Positions 1 to 8,358 of a stretch of DNA of 25,785 nt are shown in pieces; within the stretch, counting starts at the first letter, position 1; every line of letters starts with the position of its first letter. The translations under genes were made by a program, and so were the position numbers. The stretch spans positions 1 through 25,785 of the forward strand of contig MTSL01000061.1 of the NCBI GenBank assembly GCA_002794465.1, written 5' to 3'. This DNA comes from Paramicrosporidium saccamoebae (taxonomy: Eukaryota; Rozellomycota). The notes under the pieces were generated by a model that saw only the letters and a list, made by a program, of their open reading frames with translations, was not told where the DNA came from and searched no databases.

Positions 1-740
1 TCAAAGCTGAGACTTTTGCTGGCACTTATGCTCGCATGGTATTCGTTGTAGTCCTTGCTGTGGCTGAAGCTGAGCGAACGGGACTTGTGCATGCGACGAC
101 TGACATCGAAGGCGTATGTGGAAGACTCATCGCAATTCTGAATAGTAATGCGACGGGTGTGATGGCGATGTTTGCGGGGCTTGACCTTGACAACGGTGTA
201 TTTGCGATTTGATTTGTCAAAGGAGACGCTCTTTCTCAAGTTCTTTGCCATGAATTCAGCACTCTCGCTGGCAGAGTATGAAACTCCGCGCTTCTGATGC
301 TTCTTTCCGCCCTTTCCGCCCTTCCCTCCCTTTCCTCCCTTTTCTGCTTTGGTGCATTTGCCGTCTCCTTTCTCGCATTTTTGGCCTGCCTTTTCACTCT
401 CAGAGATGGAAAGACTGACAGAGTAGCTTTGAGACTGCTTCTTGTGTGACTTTCGCATGGATTTTTCAGCGTGCTTTTTCATCCGATGACGAGTGACTTG
501 ACGATTGATTGTGGATCCGCTGGTGGAAGTGGTCCAATCTTGCTCAATGATAATGTTTGTGCGCTTGCGCTTATTATCAGCCTTCTTGAAATACTTTCCA
601 CGTGGACTCAGAGTGTTGCAGTTGTTGCAGGCCGGCTTCTTGCACTCCTCGATCGGAGCAGCGCCAAAGATGTGGGGGAGACTGAGAGCGCTTACGCTGC
701 TGATCAGGACAAAGCTCAAAAACTTGTTAGAGATGAACAT
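1..740 (-). CDS. Secreted Lys/Ser-rich protein, W-T-[TS]-S motif family (3' end beyond window)
   Basis: Reading leftward from the ATG at 740 the frame stays open for 246 codons and leaves the window without a stop, so this is a 5' partial gene. Residues 1-19 (MFISNKFLSFVLISSVSAL) look like a signal peptide. A short Cys cluster follows (CKKPACNNC, 33-41), then a basic block with motif IIIEQDWTTSTSGSTI (63-78), then Lys/Ser-rich sequence with a Gly-Lys run (KGGKGGKGGKGGKK, about 134-147), KKHQKR (146-151) and many SYS/SxS elements. The block around residues 50-81 aligns well with the protein starting at 10031 and more weakly with the one at 22984. A TATAAAG lies 59 nt upstream of the ATG. No family I know matches. 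A secreted structural protein or effector is an inference. Confidence 0.75.
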   Translation of the reverse strand, partial: MFISNKFLSFVLISSVSALSLPHIFGAAPIEECKKPACNNCNTLSPRGKYFKKADNKRKRTNIIIEQDWTTSTSGSTINRQVTRHRMKKHAEKSMRKSHKKQSQSYSVSLSISESEKAGQKCEKGDGKCTKAEKGGKGGKGGKGGKKHQKRGVSYSASESAEFMAKNLRKSVSFDKSNRKYTVVKVKPRKHRHHTRRITIQNCDESSTYAFDVSRRMHKSRSLSFSHSKDYNEYHASISASKSLSF

Positions 741-792
741 TTTCAACTGCTTAGTCACGCTTTCGCGATACTCAACACGCACTTTGCGGCCT

Positions 793-799
793 CTTTATA
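793..799 (-). promoter_or_regulatory. TATA-like element of the secreted-protein gene at 740(-)
   Basis: TATAAAG on the minus strand, about 53 nt before the start codon at 740. It matches a TATA box and is one of several found ahead of the secreted-protein genes. The assignment rests on position and sequence only. Confidence 0.4.
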
Positions 800-877
800 G
801 TTGTCAAGACACATGAACTAATCAGGAAAATCTATTCAAATCAAAATTACAGTGCTAATACCATAGATGTTGCATAT

Positions 878-3472
878 TTAGTTAGAGTGTTCCAATACAT
901 TCACAAAAGATTCAAATACAGTGTTGAACGGATGGCTCCACCATTTGGGATCTTTTCTAAAAACTGACCATCTGGGCCCACCCTTTGGCTTTGCGGTCGC
1001 AATCCTCTCGAACAGCGAATCTATTTCATCCGGACAATGTCGGCGGTTAAATATTAAATAGCGAGCCCAGGCATCACCAATGTTAGGATCCGCTGCAGCG
1101 GCGCGTTCATAGTACTCACGAGCCGATGGCAGGTTCCTCTCCAGCTCCATGAGCTGAGCAACGGCTGAGAATACAAGCGCATCATTTCCACAGCGTCTTA
1201 TTGCTTCCATTGCCTTTGCCTTTCGAAGGGGTCGTGGCTCTATAGAAATGGCCGTGAACCATAGAATGCTGTCAGTGGGACATTTATGCAGACCGCGCGT
1301 AAGAAGAGATCGCGCCTGCGGGAGTGATTCCAGTTGAAGCTCCAATTCCACCGAGGCCATCCAAAGCGCAGCAGAATCTGGAAGCATTTGGCGTCCACGC
1401 TCCAGGATTGCACGGGCCCTCATCTGCTGGGTGGCGGCAAGATGATTGGCGCACTCCTTTAAGATTGATGGAGATTGAGGACATGCGACAAGAGCACGCT
1501 CCCATTGACTAGAGTCCAATTGGCACGACAGCAACCACAGGAGGTCGGATTTGGGAAATATGGACAAGCCGGCTTGAAGAGTCTTGATTGCAGCATCCGG
1601 CTGGCCTAGACGGAGTTCCAGCTTGGCACGCTTCCTGAATAGGGTCTCGGACTGAATAACATTGGATGCCGCATCCAGAATATTCTTTGCAGTCTGTAAA
1701 TCTCCACCGTCGACATGGAATTTGGCTGCATGGACCCACAACTCTTCCGATTGTGGATTTACAGCAATCGCCCTCTTTAAGATAGAATCATCACCAGTGG
1801 CGTTTGAATATAAAGTCCATAATTTTACAGAGCTAGGACAGGCAGAGAGTGCAGCCTCATATAATGAAGAAATCTCCTGTGTGTTGGCTGAGACATTAAT
1901 CAATCTTATCCACATGTCGTCTCTCTCAGGGTGTTGTGCAGTGGCAATTTTCAGAAGCGTCCTTGAAACATGCTGAGCACCTTCTGCAAGAGCAGCTTCT
2001 GATTCTAATGCCAGGACCTGAGCGCTGTCATTTGCAGAATCGCTCTGCTCGCGTTTCCAAATTTCTTGAACAATTGCTTCTGCACAGAGCACATCTCCGC
2101 CATGTTCACAATTAATCGCCTCACGCATCCAATCACTTTGACTAAGGGCTGCACTTTGTTGTGAGAGTTCTGATACGGCACGAGCGACGATTTTTTGAAC
2201 AATTCCACCTTCATTCCCATGCGCTTCTTCGAGTCGAGCGGCTGCCATCCAGACCATCAGGCTATTTGGATTCAGTTGTCGGGCTTTGTTTAGAATCTTT
2301 TGCGCATTTTCACGACTTTCGAGTCTGGCAAATGCAATCCAAAGCTCAGAGCTCTGTGGACAGACCTCCACCGCCTTTGATAATAGTACACGAGCATCTT
2401 CCGAATCCTCTTCGCGTTCGACCAAAGCCTTCCAGAGATCTATCGATTCTATATTCGCTTCAAGGCCCTTTCGCAGAACCTTTTTGGCTTGAGCAGCGTC
2501 CTTTTCCATATTCGCCGCCCGAATCCACAGTTGAGGCGATTGTGGCAAATGCTGAAGAGCACGAGCCAGTATGATAGGCGATTCATTCGATGGGGAGATA
2601 CGGACCGCGTCTACCCAGATATCTTCACTATCCGGACACGCCTCTAGTGCTTCAGCTAGCACAGCCCTAGCTTGTTTCATATTTCCTGCAACTTCCTCAA
2701 CCCTCGCAGCGGCAATCCAAGCCGCTGAATTGAGCGGATTTGTATTTACGGCGCTTCGAAGCAATGCTCTTGCTCTCTTTATGTCATTGACCTGTCCACT
2801 CGCCGTTGTTTGCTCCTCTAAGCCTGCCAGATATCCAGCTGGATCAATGCTTGCCTGTGTTCCAACACCTTCCGCCATGTCAAGACGTGCTCCAAGGACT
2901 CTCTCACGGGCTTCGCCTACTGTGCGAAAGTCTGGGTCGTCGTCCAGTGTCTTCATGGTACTTCCTACCAAGACAGAATCTGGCACCGGCGTGTATCGCT
3001 CCTTTTCATTCGACTTTTTCGCCCGCTTGGCAATAAAGTCTCCTGATTCTGGCAAGTGTGCCCATTCATCCGCTGTAACCTGGCGAAGCTTGAGCTTTTC
3101 AGCAGCAAACAGCATGGCTGGGTCATTGTTATTGACCACCTTTTTCTGCACTATGGTCTTTCTATTTCCGCGTCTTTCACGCATCTTGGCTTCAATCTCT
3201 GCAAAAATAAAGTCTGCCTCTTCATCATCCGCTCCCAGCGGTCCCTGTGCAGCGAGTAATCCTTCTTCGTTCTCGGCCTCGTCGGGACGATCCTCGGCAG
3301 TGGGCGCTACTGCCGCCACTGCAACAGAGCTCCCTGGGCCAAGGTCAGGCCGAGTTACAAAGCCTTGGGCACCACGACCAGCACCAGCAACATAACCTGC
3401 GGGCGCGGCCTTTCCGAGAAAGTCCTTGACGCTTCGACCAGTCATTTCAAGGGATTCTTCCCTGGTTGCCAA
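878..3472 (-). CDS. PRP6: Pre-mRNA-processing factor Prp6 (U4/U6.U5 tri-snRNP)
   Basis: An 864-residue protein. The N-terminus (about 17-48: DFLGKAAPAGYVAGAGRG, then GFVTRPDLGPG) matches the PRP1/Prp6 N-terminal domain. From about residue 230 onward come consecutive HAT/TPR-like helical repeats with the usual W-x-x-A/W-x-A pattern (SAAWIAAARVEE, SELWIAFARLE, MVWMAAARLEE, LWVHAAKF). Prp6 bridges U5 and U4/U6 in the tri-snRNP and is needed to assemble the active spliceosome. Length is close to yeast Prp6 (about 900). Met10 is an alternative start. The gene is intronless and sits between two unrelated genes, 137 nt from the secreted gene to its left. Its presence fits the introns seen nearby. 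Confidence 0.95.
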   Translation of the reverse strand: MATREESLEMTGRSVKDFLGKAAPAGYVAGAGRGAQGFVTRPDLGPGSSVAVAAVAPTAEDRPDEAENEEGLLAAQGPLGADDEEADFIFAEIEAKMRERRGNRKTIVQKKVVNNNDPAMLFAAEKLKLRQVTADEWAHLPESGDFIAKRAKKSNEKERYTPVPDSVLVGSTMKTLDDDPDFRTVGEARERVLGARLDMAEGVGTQASIDPAGYLAGLEEQTTASGQVNDIKRARALLRSAVNTNPLNSAAWIAAARVEEVAGNMKQARAVLAEALEACPDSEDIWVDAVRISPSNESPIILARALQHLPQSPQLWIRAANMEKDAAQAKKVLRKGLEANIESIDLWKALVEREEDSEDARVLLSKAVEVCPQSSELWIAFARLESRENAQKILNKARQLNPNSLMVWMAAARLEEAHGNEGGIVQKIVARAVSELSQQSAALSQSDWMREAINCEHGGDVLCAEAIVQEIWKREQSDSANDSAQVLALESEAALAEGAQHVSRTLLKIATAQHPERDDMWIRLINVSANTQEISSLYEAALSACPSSVKLWTLYSNATGDDSILKRAIAVNPQSEELWVHAAKFHVDGGDLQTAKNILDAASNVIQSETLFRKRAKLELRLGQPDAAIKTLQAGLSIFPKSDLLWLLSCQLDSSQWERALVACPQSPSILKECANHLAATQQMRARAILERGRQMLPDSAALWMASVELELQLESLPQARSLLTRGLHKCPTDSILWFTAISIEPRPLRKAKAMEAIRRCGNDALVFSAVAQLMELERNLPSAREYYERAAAADPNIGDAWARYLIFNRRHCPDEIDSLFERIATAKPKGGPRWSVFRKDPKWWSHPFNTVFESFVNVLEHSN

Positions 3473-3888
3473 ATGAGGATTGCCTGATCAATACCGTTTG
3501 AAAGTTTACGTCCTGCATACTAGGATTCGGCAAAGTTGGAGAAGCCATTAAAGATTGGGCTTACAGTGACGGCCTGTGATTTAACAATTCTCAACATTAT
3601 GTCTACAGTGACAGCTCGCAATTTAGCAATCCTCAACATTATTGATGTACAACCCAACCCAACTCAACACCAAGACAGACTATTTGCTTCAAAACTATTT
3701 TGATCAATCCTGTGATCTGAACTGGTATTACACACAATATGGTGCTGAGCAAGAATGTAAATTTTCGAGTAAGAAAGATTAGATTAATATATTAAACCCT
3801 TTCTTGGGTTTTTACTATAGGTACAGACCCCACACCAAGATGTTATCCGGAGTTTATCTCGTCCATCCCTGGACAAGCCCGCCCAACC
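3473..3888. other. Intergenic, divergent Prp6/Fyv7 promoter region
   Basis: 416 nt between the Prp6 and Fyv7-like start codons, the longest divergent gap in the left half. No ORF or RNA gene is recognisable. It contains an imperfect 38-nt direct repeat (3563-3642) and a small inverted repeat, AAACCC-TTTCTT-GGGTTT-like, near 3795-3812. Confidence 0.5.
3563..3642. repeat. Two-copy imperfect direct repeat, 42-nt period
   Basis: Copy 1 at 3563-3600 and copy 2 at 3605-3642 both begin ACAGTGAC and end CTCAACATTAT, with about seven mismatches in 38 positions and a 4-nt spacer. It lies upstream of both Prp6 and the Fyv7-like gene, so it could be a duplicated regulatory element or plain local duplication. 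Confidence 0.7.
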
Positions 3889-4338
3889 ATGGGGAAGCGA
3901 ATTTTTGACCCTACCACAGTAGCAGCTCGCAGACTTGAATCTGAAAAGAAGCAAGCACACCGTATCCGTCTCAAGAAGCAGCTTGAGCGGGCCCACAAGA
4001 AGCTGGCGGCGGCCTCCACACCCTCCCCCGCTCTAGTACCCGCCATTGAGGAGGCCGTCTTGCATCTTGATGTACCCACACCCCGAGCCACCTCTGGACC
4101 AAACCGACCCAACCCCGCACAACGGGCACTAACGAAACGCGAAGAGCGTCTCAGTGTGATGCGAGAGGAGGCCGAGGAGAGGGACCGAGAAATTAAGAAA
4201 AAGGAGAGGGCACAGAACAGACAGCGGTTTTTGCGGGAGAGAACGCATCGAAAGTTGACGGCGACAACAAAAAAAGGCCAGCCGAGGCTTGGAAAGCATA
4301 TTGATGTGCTGTTAGAAAGAATACAGAAAGGAAAATAA
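3889..4338 (+). CDS. FYV7: Fyv7/CCDC59-like rRNA-processing protein
   Basis: A 149-residue, very basic, mostly helical protein. The N-terminus (MGKRIFDPTTVAARRLESEK) leads into charged coiled-coil-like sequence. The C-terminus (about 118-149: HRKLTATTKKGQPRLGKHID, then VLLERIQKGK) fits the Fyv7 signature of K-L-T-x-x-T-x-x-G-Q-P-x-x-G-x-x-I-x-x-L-L-x-x-I. Yeast Fyv7 is a similar-sized nucleolar factor of the small-subunit processome (18S maturation). Assignment is from this C-terminal pattern and the overall composition. The stop codon TAA overlaps an AATAAA (4334-4339), and the PAK gene starts 52 nt downstream on the same strand. Confidence 0.72.
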   Translation: MGKRIFDPTTVAARRLESEKKQAHRIRLKKQLERAHKKLAAASTPSPALVPAIEEAVLHLDVPTPRATSGPNRPNPAQRALTKREERLSVMREEAEERDREIKKKERAQNRQRFLRERTHRKLTATTKKGQPRLGKHIDVLLERIQKGK

Positions 4339-4390
4339 AGTGTGTTGATTGGTGGGCGGGATTGTTTGCGCTAACAGAGCGTGTTCGGTG

Positions 4391-5964
4391 ATGCCTGGGA
4401 TAGTGCGTGCAGCGACCATCGATGCTGTCGGATTAGTGAGAGAGGAGAACGATGGAGAAGAGGAGTATGATGTGGAGGACATTCTGAGTGCTTATCGATA
4501 TGACACGGCAAAGCCGGCTGCTGTCCATTCCTATGACGATTTAGTTATGGCTATCAATTCCCAAAAGACTACCGTCTTCAAGCCGCATGAGCCACCAAAG
4601 GCTGGCAAGTTGCGTAGATTCTTTTCAAAGTTGAATTTGCGAGCATCTGGTAAGATGGCTGATGAAATTTTGAGTAAATAGATTGGATGTTTGGCAAGAG
4701 GAAGGCAAAGCCAGAGGCGTCAGACAATGCGCTTGAAGGCGCACCGGAAGGGGACACGCATATAATAGGCTTGCCTGAGAATTGTGCTCATAATATTCAT
4801 GTTACATGCGATGAACAGTCGCATGAACTCAAGGTAGCATTTATTCTATGGTTCTAAGAAACACAGGGACTCCCTGATGAATGGAAAACATTGCTGGATA
4901 CTTCAGGCATCACAGCTGTAGAGGTTGCAGAAAGACCAGATGCCATATTGGATGTCTTGCATTTATACCATGAAATTAACCAGCCTGTAATTGAGGAGGT
5001 CGATACGGAACGATTTACCCTGAATCCACCAATGACAGAAATGACTGCGAGAAGCTCTTCGGTGGGGCAATCGCTCCGTAAGACATCAGTGGAGCTTGCC
5101 AGTGTAATGAGCCAGCTTGAAGAATCTTGCAAGTGTGCAGATCCCCGCCTAACATACTCAGAGTTTAAAAAGATTGGACAGGGTGCCTCGGGCGGTGTAT
5201 TTCGGGCCAAAGATCTTGCCACAGGCCAGTTTGTTGCTCTAAAACAGATCAACTTGCGACAACAGCCTCGGAAGGACATGATCATAAGTGAACTGAATGT
5301 GCTTCGAACCGTGCAACACGATAATATTGTGAGATTTATTGACAGTTTTTTGTGGGAAGAAGATTTGTGGACCGTCATGGAATACATGGAGGGAGGCAGT
5401 CTGACCCAAATTGTGACGGCGGTCTACATGACAGAGACGCAAATTGCCACAATCTTGCGAGAAGTGCTCCGCGGGCTCGTTCATCTCCATTCCTCAAACA
5501 TTATCCATCGAGACATCAAGAGCGACAATGTCCTTTTAACACCATCCGGTGCGGTAAAACTGACCGACTTTGGCTTCTCTGCCGTCACTAATGCCGCAAA
5601 CACACGCTGCAGCATGGTAGGCACGCCATACTGGATGGCACCTGAGGTGGTTGCGCGTCGTCCTTATGGAGTGGGAATCGACATATGGTCATTGGGCATT
5701 ATGTTGATCGAGATGGTGGATGGGGAGCCACCGTATCTTAATGAAAATCCTATTAGGGCGCTCTACTTGATCGCAACCAATGGAACGCCGCAGTTACAAC
5801 AGAGCGAAAAGGCGTCAGGAGGACTGAAGGACTTTTTGCTAGAGTGTCTACAGACTGATCCTGAACTGAGGCCAGACGCCCAGCAGCTCTTGAAGCATCC
5901 GTTTTTGCTGAAAGCCACCGACCACGCGTGTCTGGTGTCTGCAGTGGAGGCTGCAAAGAATTAG
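4391..5964 (+). CDS. p21-activated (PAK/Ste20) serine/threonine kinase, three exons
   Basis: Proposed exons 4391-4649, 4682-4833 and 4867-5964 join in frame to 502 residues. The CRIB motif (IGLPENCAHNIHV, about 115-127) is interrupted by intron 2 just before GLPDEWKTLLDTSG, which only reads as CRIB after splicing. The kinase domain spans about 236-496: GQGASGG loop (241-247), ALK lysine 263, HRDIKSDN (catalytic Asp 353), DFG (Asp 372) and the PAK/STE20 signature GTPYWMAPE. CRIB binds GTP-loaded Cdc42/Rac, so the kinase should act in polarity or cytoskeletal signalling. No PH domain is visible, so it resembles Ste20/group I PAK more than Cla4. Exon 1 (residues 1-86, acidic then basic) is supported by its splice signal and phase only. 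If it is a separate ORF, the kinase would start at 4687. Confidence 0.9.
4650..4681 (+). other. PAK intron 1 (32 nt)
   Basis: Starts GTAAGA and ends AATAG, with CTGAT as a possible branch site. Splicing removes the in-frame TAG at 4679-4681 and joins ...NLRAS to WMFGKRK in phase. There is no protein-homology support for this junction. Confidence 0.65.
4834..4866 (+). other. PAK intron 2 (33 nt)
   Basis: GTAGCA...CACAG with a CTAAG branch-like site. It contains a TAA stop. Removal joins SHELK to GLPDEW and restores a complete CRIB domain, which is strong protein-level support. Confidence 0.93.
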
Positions 5965-5993
5965 CACATGCACATAGGAGGAGACAGGTCAAT

Positions 5994-7079
5994 TTAGTGA
6001 ATAAAACGAAGGAGCATCCCGTCAAAGCCGACGAGGACACGTCCTGGAATGTATTTGAGCTTTCCGATCACACCATCAGTAATCTCAATGCCGCGTTCCT
6101 TGTCAAGACGATGTTGGAATCCGTAATAGTCGATCCGATGGGACATGCCCACCAACACGCTGGTCTTTGGATCTAGTTCCTTAATAAATGGTTCGGTTTG
6201 CGGCCAGCAGTAGTGGCTCAAATAGCTCTTGTTTTCCAAGAGACAATCAACAATCAACACTTCAGTTGGCGATCCCATTACGAGCTGCTGGGACTCCTTT
6301 GGGACGCCACTAATGTCGGAAAAGTAAGACAGTCCGCCAACACGGAAGCCGTTGGCAAAATAGTCCTTTCCATCAGAATGACAGCCATGCAACAGCCTGA
6401 CCGGCATTACCTCCAGCTCGCCAATTGTGGCCAAGACGCCCGACTCGATAGTATGGAACATGAGTGCTGGCACCTCCCCTCCTCCTGTTGCCAGCCTCCG
6501 ATCTACCAAATACGGAAAAGCCTTCTTAACCACCTCAAATGTATCTGCATCACAATATACATTGACCGTTTCCTGGATCGAGGGAAAATGTCCCGCCCAA
6601 TGCCGCAAGTCATCCAGTCCCAGAATGGCATCCGCATGACCGTGGGTGAGCAAAACACCATCCAAGACTCGAACGCCTGCACGAAGCATCCGCTCCGTGT
6701 TGGTGTAAAAAGTTTTGCCACAGTCAATAAGAATGCTGTGGAGGGTGCCGTCGCTGTGTCGATATCGAAGCACAGCCGAGGGATTTGTGCGACGGTTCCT
6801 TGTCGCTCCAGTGAGATGAGCCGGTGGTCCGCCATGCTTCCTGGTGTACTCTGCCGAACGTTCGAGTCTACCCGCTGCATCAAGACATACTTTGCACGCT
6901 GCATCACTGTCCATGGCAAGACACGCCACACTTGGTACACTGGAGGAGGTGCCTGCACCCACCAACAGCAATTCCTCCACAACTCCCATTGTACTTGTTG
7001 GAATGTCGACAATGTCAATATCTGGAATGCCCTCCATCGGCCGTATTATCACTTCGGTTCGTCCCATTTGGGTTGGCAT
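5994..7079 (-). CDS. Metallo-beta-lactamase-fold hydrolase (PhnP-like / S. pombe C777.06c-like)
   Basis: About 361 residues from the Met at 7079; the frame is open further up to 7235, but that would run into Pex12 exon 1 on the other strand. After a short N-terminal extension the fold begins VEELLLVGAGTSSSVPSVAC. Metal ligands are visible in LLTHGHADAILGLDDLR (the H-x-H-x-D box), with later candidates LLHGCH, SYFSDISG and GMSHRID. The GAGTS start and GLDDLR are typical of the eukaryotic branch related to PhnP-type cyclic-phosphate phosphodiesterases; the true substrate is unknown. The terminal His segment reads GMSHRIDYY where GMTHEFDH-like sequence is more usual. It converges with PAK (29-nt gap) and diverges from Pex12 (14-nt gap). 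Other possible starts are 7067, 7037 and 6989. Confidence 0.85.
   Translation of the reverse strand: MPTQMGRTEVIIRPMEGIPDIDIVDIPTSTMGVVEELLLVGAGTSSSVPSVACLAMDSDAACKVCLDAAGRLERSAEYTRKHGGPPAHLTGATRNRRTNPSAVLRYRHSDGTLHSILIDCGKTFYTNTERMLRAGVRVLDGVLLTHGHADAILGLDDLRHWAGHFPSIQETVNVYCDADTFEVVKKAFPYLVDRRLATGGGEVPALMFHTIESGVLATIGELEVMPVRLLHGCHSDGKDYFANGFRVGGLSYFSDISGVPKESQQLVMGSPTEVLIVDCLLENKSYLSHYCWPQTEPFIKELDPKTSVLVGMSHRIDYYGFQHRLDKERGIEITDGVIGKLKYIPGRVLVGFDGMLLRFIH
6000..6005 (+). terminator. Candidate poly(A) signal of PAK inside the convergent hydrolase gene
   Basis: AATAAA 36 nt after the PAK stop, lying within the last codons of the opposite-strand hydrolase. If used, the two convergent mRNAs overlap. 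Confidence 0.4.
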
Positions 7080-7093
7080 CCTGGTCGGGTGCC

Positions 7094-8052
7094 ATGGAAC
7101 ACGCCTTTCAGTTTGGCGGTCATGGCAGGGCGGTGGATAAGCCGAATATTTTTGATGTTTCAGCACAAGAGTCCACCAAGGCACTGCTACGACCGGCTTT
7201 GCTGCAATTGTATCATGTAAAGATACGTGGTCCACATGAATTATAGTTTGCGGAACGCAGGTTCCCCTCGAGACGTTTAGCTGTGATGGGTCAGCACTTC
7301 GAGGAGCTGTATTTGTTGCTTAATGTGTTGGTGGAGTCAGTGTCGTTGAAAAGGACCGCAGGGACACTGAGTGAAACGTATTTTGATATTGAGAGAATCG
7401 GAGTGAACGGCAAACTGACTCGTCTACAATTGCTGTTCTCGCTATTTGAGACTGTAATAGGACCATCATATTGCTAAAATTGTAGTGTATTGTTCCATAT
7501 CTGATTCAGAAGTTAAGGACACATCTTGAAAAGCTCGGGACCAAATCCAAGCTATCCTTTTGGGAATGCCGTACCATGAAAATTGGCCCCCTTATTCATG
7601 CAATGTACCAAGCAGCTAATTTTGCACTCAAGATGCTCTACATGTTTACCGACAGTGCCAGTCCCTCGCTGATAATGTACATGGCTGGGATCCGCTACAA
7701 TCGACGTGCAGGAACACTGGGTCTATTGACACCGTTGGCTACAGTCATATACGGCCTGAGGTTTATACAGTGGTGGCAGGAGCAGGGCATTGAAGCACTA
7801 AATAGCCGTAATTCTGTGCCAACGGCTCCCACCGATTTTCCCACCGCTGACAGGTTGTTTGGATTGCCAGAAATCCCCGGAAAGTGTTCTATTTGTAAAA
7901 ATGTTCCCACAAGACCTGCGGCACTGAGCACTGGCAGAATTTACTGTGAATCGTGTCTTGGAGATAGTCCATCCTACAAAGAGTCTTACAAATGTCCTGT
8001 CACTCTTGAGACTGTAAAAGGATACCGTCTAATATTCCTCGACGAATCATGA
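7094..8052 (+). CDS. PEX12: Peroxin-12 (Pex12), peroxisomal RING E3 ligase subunit, three exons
   Basis: Exons 7094-7216, 7247-7453 and 7486-8052, all joined in phase 0, give 298 residues. The start (MEHAFQFGGHG, then DKPNIFDVSAQESTKALLRP) fits the Pex12 N-terminus. Next comes FEELYLLLNVLVESVSLKRT (the family's conserved ...LLLQ...L.RTSASFSE region), then CIVPYLIQKLRTHLEKLG across junction 2. Membrane helices follow, then a C-terminal zinc-binding half-RING with CSICKNVPTRPA, GRIYCESC and KCPVT. Pex12 forms the Pex2-Pex10-Pex12 complex that ubiquitinates Pex5 during import-receptor recycling in the peroxisome membrane. The C-terminal domain keeps only the first zinc site's cysteines, as is usual for Pex12. 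AATAAA follows at 8090. The gene implies that this organism has peroxisomes. Confidence 0.9.
7217..7246 (+). other. PEX12 intron 1 (30 nt)
   Basis: GTAAAG...TTATAG, phase 0, removing the TAG at 7244-7246 and joining LLQLYH to FAERRFPSRR. It is the shortest intron in the window. Pex12-like sequence on both sides supports it. Confidence 0.85.
7454..7485 (+). other. PEX12 intron 2 (32 nt)
   Basis: GTAATA...TTGTAG with a GCTAAAA branch-like site. Splicing here yields FSLFET-CIVPYLIQKL, which matches the family's LPYLK.KLEKL segment. A longer alternative acceptor at 7509 would delete that conserved part. Confidence 0.85.
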
Positions 8053-8145
8053 AAGGTTTTAAGGGGCCGTGAATTATTCCTCGTTGGGTAATAAATCAGC
8101 TCATTCGCTTCCAGCTCTCACCCCATAGACTCCACTTCATAGGCC

Positions 8146-8358
8146 TCACTCCACGGACCACAGACCAAACTGTCCGTCATCAGGGACGATTTCGTAATGG
8201 CCATTAACCAATTTATATCGATAATCCTTTGAGTGCTCATCCCGTCTTCTAGGCGACACGTACGCCGGAACCGTCTCTTGGGGAACATAGCCTGGCCTCA
8301 CTCTAGTCTCCTTCCTTATAGTACCATCAGCACGCCGGGATTGACCTTTGTCACTCAT
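8146..8358 (-). CDS. PYM1: Partner of Y14-Mago (PYM/WIBG), minimal form
   Basis: A 70-residue protein. Residues 6-32 (SRRADGTIRKETRV, then RPGYVPQETVPAY) match the PYM N-terminal Mago-Y14-binding motif (RRPDGTWRK.RRVKEGYVPQEEVPVY). PYM binds Mago-Y14 and helps take exon junction complexes off mRNA at the ribosome. Animal PYM is around 200 residues and carries a C-terminal ribosome-binding region; here the protein stops after a short tail ending FGLWSVE. A further exon downstream cannot be excluded, but only about 90 nt separate it from the end of Pex12. It diverges from IWS1 with 18 nt between the two ATGs. Confidence 0.85.
   Translation of the reverse strand: MSDKGQSRRADGTIRKETRVRPGYVPQETVPAYVSPRRRDEHSKDYRYKLVNGHYEIVPDDGQFGLWSVE

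Noticed and set aside
2571-3395. 274-residue plus-strand ORF
   Set aside because: It is antisense to the conserved N-terminal half of Prp6 and has no recognisable domain; an open antisense frame caused by codon composition.
4349-4681. Separate small gene upstream of the PAK kinase
   Set aside because: The reading starts without ATG before 4391 and a well-formed 32-nt intron fuses it in frame to the CRIB exon, so I treated it as PAK exon 1; this remains the least certain junction.
6198-7220. 340-residue plus-strand ORF
   Set aside because: Antisense to the metallo-beta-lactamase-fold hydrolase, which has clear motifs. The true plus-strand signal here (PEX12 exon 1 at 7094) lies in a different frame.
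7454-7509. 56-nt version of PEX12 intron 2
   Set aside because: It also keeps frame but removes CIVPYLIQ, which matches the conserved Pex12 LPYLK segment; the 32-nt version agrees better with family and intron size.
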